Source: Lentisphaerota bacterium | GTDB taxonomy: Bacteria > Verrucomicrobiota > Kiritimatiellia > RFP12 > UBA1067 | Assembly (NCBI GenBank): GCA_015061765.1 | Contig: SUVZ01000200.1 | Coordinates: forward strand, 1 to 6,973 | DNA: 6,973 nt | Direction of reading: 5' to 3' | Part shown: positions 4,975 to 6,973 of the stretch, piece by piece | Layout: every line of letters begins with the position of its first letter | Position numbering within the stretch: the stretch's first letter is position 1 | Translations under genes and position numbers: made by a program | The notes under the pieces: model-generated | What the model was told of the DNA's origin: nothing | Seen by the model: the letters and a program-made list of their open reading frames with translations, nothing else | Database searches by the model: none

Positions 4975-5051
4975 TGGTGGGGACTGAGGGACTCGAACCC
5001 CCGACCCGCTGCGTGTAAAGCAGCCGCTCTAACCAACTGAGCTAAATCCCC
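4975..5051 (-). tRNA. tRNA-Val (anticodon UAC), CCA encoded
   Basis: 77 nt on the minus strand. Acceptor stem GGGGATT pairs with AGTCCCC (one T-G), followed by A and the encoded CCA. The D-arm contains TTAGCTCAGTTGGTTAGAGC. The anticodon stem is GCTGC/GCAGC with loop TTTACAC, giving anticodon TAC for valine. The T-arm contains GGGTTCGAGTCCC. All normal positions are present. It has its own promoter (5072-5100) and terminator (4934-4957). An integrase and HNH gene lie just downstream of its 3' end, the usual side for integration into tRNA genes. Confidence 0.97.
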
Positions 5052-5071
5052 AAGTTAAAAATTTGCCGCGT

Positions 5072-5100
5072 ATTATATCACAATCATTTTTTCTGTTCCA
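5072..5100 (-). promoter_or_regulatory. Promoter of tRNA-Val
   Basis: On the minus strand -10 TATAAT (5077-5072) with TGA before it (extended -10), a 17-nt spacer and -35 TGGAAC (5100-5095). The predicted +1 is near 5065, about 14 nt before the mature tRNA, with GC-rich bases (CGCGGC) between the -10 and the tRNA. The rest of the lysA-tRNA gap (5101-5153) shows no convincing terminator. Confidence 0.75.
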
Positions 5101-5153
5101 TTGAAAACATCAACAGGCATGGAAAAATAATGTGTCAAACATCGCACCCCGAC

Positions 5154-6419
5154 TCAAAGACCGGGGAAGTCCAGAGTCGCAAAATAATCGGCGAGAGTTT
5201 CGGCGCGACGTATCTGCCTGACGGAACCATCCTCCCCTAGCAGGAGCTCCGCGCTGCGGAGCTTGCCGTTGTACTGGAAGCCCATCGCGTGTCCGTGCGC
5301 GCCGGCGTCATGAAGAACGACAATATCCCCCGGCTTCATCTCGGGAAGCTCGCGGTCGATGGCGAACTTGTCGTTGTTCTCGCAGAGCGAGCCGGTAACG
5401 TCACATTTCACTACCGGACGCTCAGCCGCATCATCCGCCATGAGCGTGATGTGGTGGTATGCGCCGTAGAGCGCGGGGCGCATCAGGTTCGCCATGCACG
5501 CATCGAGGCCGACATACGTCTTGTACGTTTTCTTGATGTGGCGCACACGGGAGACGAGGTATCCGTATGGACCGGTTATGCAACGCCCACACTCCATGTA
5601 CAAACGAGGCTCTGGCAAGCCTTTTGAAACGAGACGCTCTTTACACGCCGTTTCAATCCCCTTCCCGACAAACTCGATATCCATCGCCTGCTGGTCGGGG
5701 CGGTACGGGATTCCGATGCCGCCGCCGATGTTGATGAACTCGAACTCAATGCCGACTTCTGCAGAAATCTCCGCGACAAGATCGAAAAGAAGCGTTGCGG
5801 TATCGATGATGTACTGCGGATCAAGTTCGTTGGACGCAACCATCGTATGAAGCCCGAAACGCTTCACCCCCGCCTCTTTCATCCTGCGGTAGCACTCGAT
5901 CAGCTGTGGCTTCGTGAAACCGTACTTGGCCTCCTCCGGCTTGCCGATGATCGCATTGCCGCCTTTGAGCGGACCGGGATTCCAGCGGCAGCACATGAGT
6001 TCAGGCAACGGCTTGCCAACAGCCTTGAGCGCATTGACGAGAAAATCCCAGTGCGTGATATCGTCAAGATTGATGATCGCGCCAAGCTCCGCCGCCTTGA
6101 GGAATTCCTCCGCCGGCGTGTCGTTCGACGTGAACATGATGGACTCCCCGACATTCCCGACAGCCTCGGCCATGACCAGTTCCGCCATGGACGAACAGTC
6201 GCTACCGAATCCCTCCTCCTTCAGAAGGGCCATCAGGTGCGGGTTGGGCGCGGCCTTCACCGCAAAGAATTCACGGAATCCCCTGTTCCAGGCAAATGCA
6301 GCCTTAAGCCTGCGCGCATTCTCGCGGATCGCCTTCTCATCATAGATATGGAACGGCGTAGGGTGTTTCTCGACAATCGCCTCAAGCTGCGAAACTGTGA
6401 ATGGTGTATTCTTCGTCAT
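5154..6419 (-). CDS. lysA: Diaminopimelate decarboxylase (fold-type III PLP enzyme)
   Basis: 421 residues from the ATG at 6419. It converts meso-diaminopimelate to L-lysine and CO2 in the cytoplasm, the last step of lysine synthesis. Seen: PLP lysine Lys55 in FFAVKAAPNP; GLHTMVAS (His191) where most members have HxHIGS; the phosphate loop GGGIG (232-236); ECGR (276-279) where EPGR is usual; DACMANLMRPALY (306-318); catalytic Cys346-Glu347 in GSLCENND; and HDAGAHGHAM (370-379) with YN at 383-384. These fit the LysA branch better than ornithine/arginine decarboxylases, but the departures mark a divergent subgroup, so a related amino-acid decarboxylase is possible. The start at 6419 has AGGAG 5 nt upstream and lies after the promoter. 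A longer start at 6473 overlaps the recN stop (ATGA) but lies upstream of the -10. The gene is visibly richer in G+C than the accessory region. Confidence 0.9.
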   Translation of the reverse strand: MTKNTPFTVSQLEAIVEKHPTPFHIYDEKAIRENARRLKAAFAWNRGFREFFAVKAAPNPHLMALLKEEGFGSDCSSMAELVMAEAVGNVGESIMFTSNDTPAEEFLKAAELGAIINLDDITHWDFLVNALKAVGKPLPELMCCRWNPGPLKGGNAIIGKPEEAKYGFTKPQLIECYRRMKEAGVKRFGLHTMVASNELDPQYIIDTATLLFDLVAEISAEVGIEFEFINIGGGIGIPYRPDQQAMDIEFVGKGIETACKERLVSKGLPEPRLYMECGRCITGPYGYLVSRVRHIKKTYKTYVGLDACMANLMRPALYGAYHHITLMADDAAERPVVKCDVTGSLCENNDKFAIDRELPEMKPGDIVVLHDAGAHGHAMGFQYNGKLRSAELLLGEDGSVRQIRRAETLADYFATLDFPGL

Positions 6420-6424
6420 GTATG

Positions 6425-6470
6425 CTCCTTTTGCAATTGGCCGTGTATTATACCATGAATACGCGGGGTT
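6425..6470 (-). promoter_or_regulatory. lysA promoter and ribosome binding site
   Basis: On the minus strand -10 TATAAT (6452-6447) with TGG before it, and AACCCC (6470-6465) 12 nt upstream, overlapping the recN stop codon. No good -35 is visible. AGGAG (6429-6425) lies 5 nt before the ATG at 6419. This arrangement decides the lysA start. Confidence 0.75.
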
Positions 6471-6973
6471 CATCTGCCAGACTCCAGAAGTTCCTGCGCA
6501 TGGCGAAGCACGACGGATGTGGCCTTTTCTCCGCCAAGCATGCGGGCGACCTCACGCACACGATCATCTCCTTCAACTTCGCCGATGGTGCTTCTGGTGC
6601 GTCCGCCGGATACAGACTTCGCAACAACCAGATGCCTGTCGCCGTACACGGCTGACTGGGGAAGGTGCGTTATGGCGATCACCTGGTGATGAGCGGCAAC
6701 GGACTTGAGCTTCTCGCCGACCGCCCTTCCGGTCTCCCCGCCAAGGTTTGCGTCGATCTCATCGAAAATCAGGACAGGAATGGCGTCCAGCCCTGCGATC
6801 ACCGCTTTCACCGCAAGCATCACGCGCGCTATTTCACCGGTAGAGGCAATCTGCGCCAAAGGCCTCGCCGACTCGCCCGGATTGGGCTCGAACCTGTACA
6901 CGACGGCATCGCAACCGGTTGAATCCGGTTCACGAGGCTCGAGCGCAACCGAGAAGCCCGCCTTGAGGAACCC
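6470..6973 (-). CDS. recN: DNA repair protein RecN, C-terminal part (5' end outside window)
   Basis: The frame is open from the window edge and gives 167 residues of a protein normally about 550 long. RecN is an SMC-like ATPase that acts at double-strand breaks in recombinational repair. Seen in order: GFLKAGFSVALEP, FEPNPGE, the ABC signature region LAQIASTGEIARVMLAVK, Walker B VLIFDEIDA with the following NLGGETG, and the H-loop AITHLPQ, then the usual C-terminal ARMLGGE...ELL. The signature reads STGE rather than the common SGGE. The Walker A half and coiled coil lie beyond the window. lysA follows at once, and its promoter overlaps this stop codon. Confidence 0.95.
   Translation of the reverse strand, partial: GFLKAGFSVALEPREPDSTGCDAVVYRFEPNPGESARPLAQIASTGEIARVMLAVKAVIAGLDAIPVLIFDEIDANLGGETGRAVGEKLKSVAAHHQVIAITHLPQSAVYGDRHLVVAKSVSGGRTRSTIGEVEGDDRVREVARMLGGEKATSVVLRHAQELLESGR

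Noticed and set aside
5075..5115. Possible hairpin after lysA with A/T-rich flanks as a terminator
   Set aside because: The complementarity is only 4-5 bp with a large loop, and it overlaps the tRNA promoter. Too weak to annotate.
5847..6458. 203-codon plus-strand frame
   Set aside because: It is the antisense shadow of lysA, whose motifs are unmistakable.
6420..6473. 18-residue N-terminal extension of LysA
   Set aside because: It would start upstream of a near-perfect -10 box, and the ATG at 6419 has a strong AGGAG. The ATGA overlap with the recN stop is probably chance.

Overview
All genes in this window lie on the minus strand, so transcription runs from high to low coordinates. The host looks like a member of the PVC group (Kiritimatiellota, Lentisphaerota or Verrucomicrobiota, probably gut-type). 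That rests on the general look of the LysA variant, the secreted proteins and the HNH protein, and it is an inference, not a database result. Most genes have AAGGA or AGGAG ribosome sites, and the clear promoters carry an extended -10 (TGnTATAAT).

Right side (about 4930-6973) is conserved core: the C-terminal third of RecN, then lysA (diaminopimelate decarboxylase) with its own promoter overlapping the recN stop codon, then a complete tRNA-Val(UAC) with promoter and an intrinsic terminator.

Middle (about 3290-4920) is accessory DNA beside the tRNA: a C-terminally cut HNH protein, a 47-residue charged helical protein, a small inverted pair of heptanucleotide repeats and an unusual tyrosine recombinase. 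A tRNA, integrase and HNH together suggest an integrated element or its remains, but no att duplication is visible.

Left side (1-3273) begins with a strong promoter at the end of the integrase gene. It drives an operon of a 312-aa bitopic membrane protein, a 248-aa secreted protein and a 249-aa bitopic protein. The first and third are full-length paralogues, with a GspF-N-like N-terminus, one membrane helix and a helical C-terminal domain. Between the second and third sits a 488-bp module: an S23/four-helix-bundle gene between oppositely oriented (GGGAACR)n arrays whose outer ends are exact inverted repeats (TAGGGAAC...GTTCCCTA). In RNA these arms would enclose the ORF in a long stem, as in 23S rRNA intervening sequences, which also encode S23 proteins. 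Related heptad arrays at 241-299 and 4287-4380 also end next to stop codons. The window ends in the start of a DUF3800 gene, preceded by a promoter and about 82 nt of leader that folds into three consecutive hairpins, the first starting at the predicted +1.

The best candidates for something undescribed are the S23 heptad-repeat module and the three-hairpin leader.
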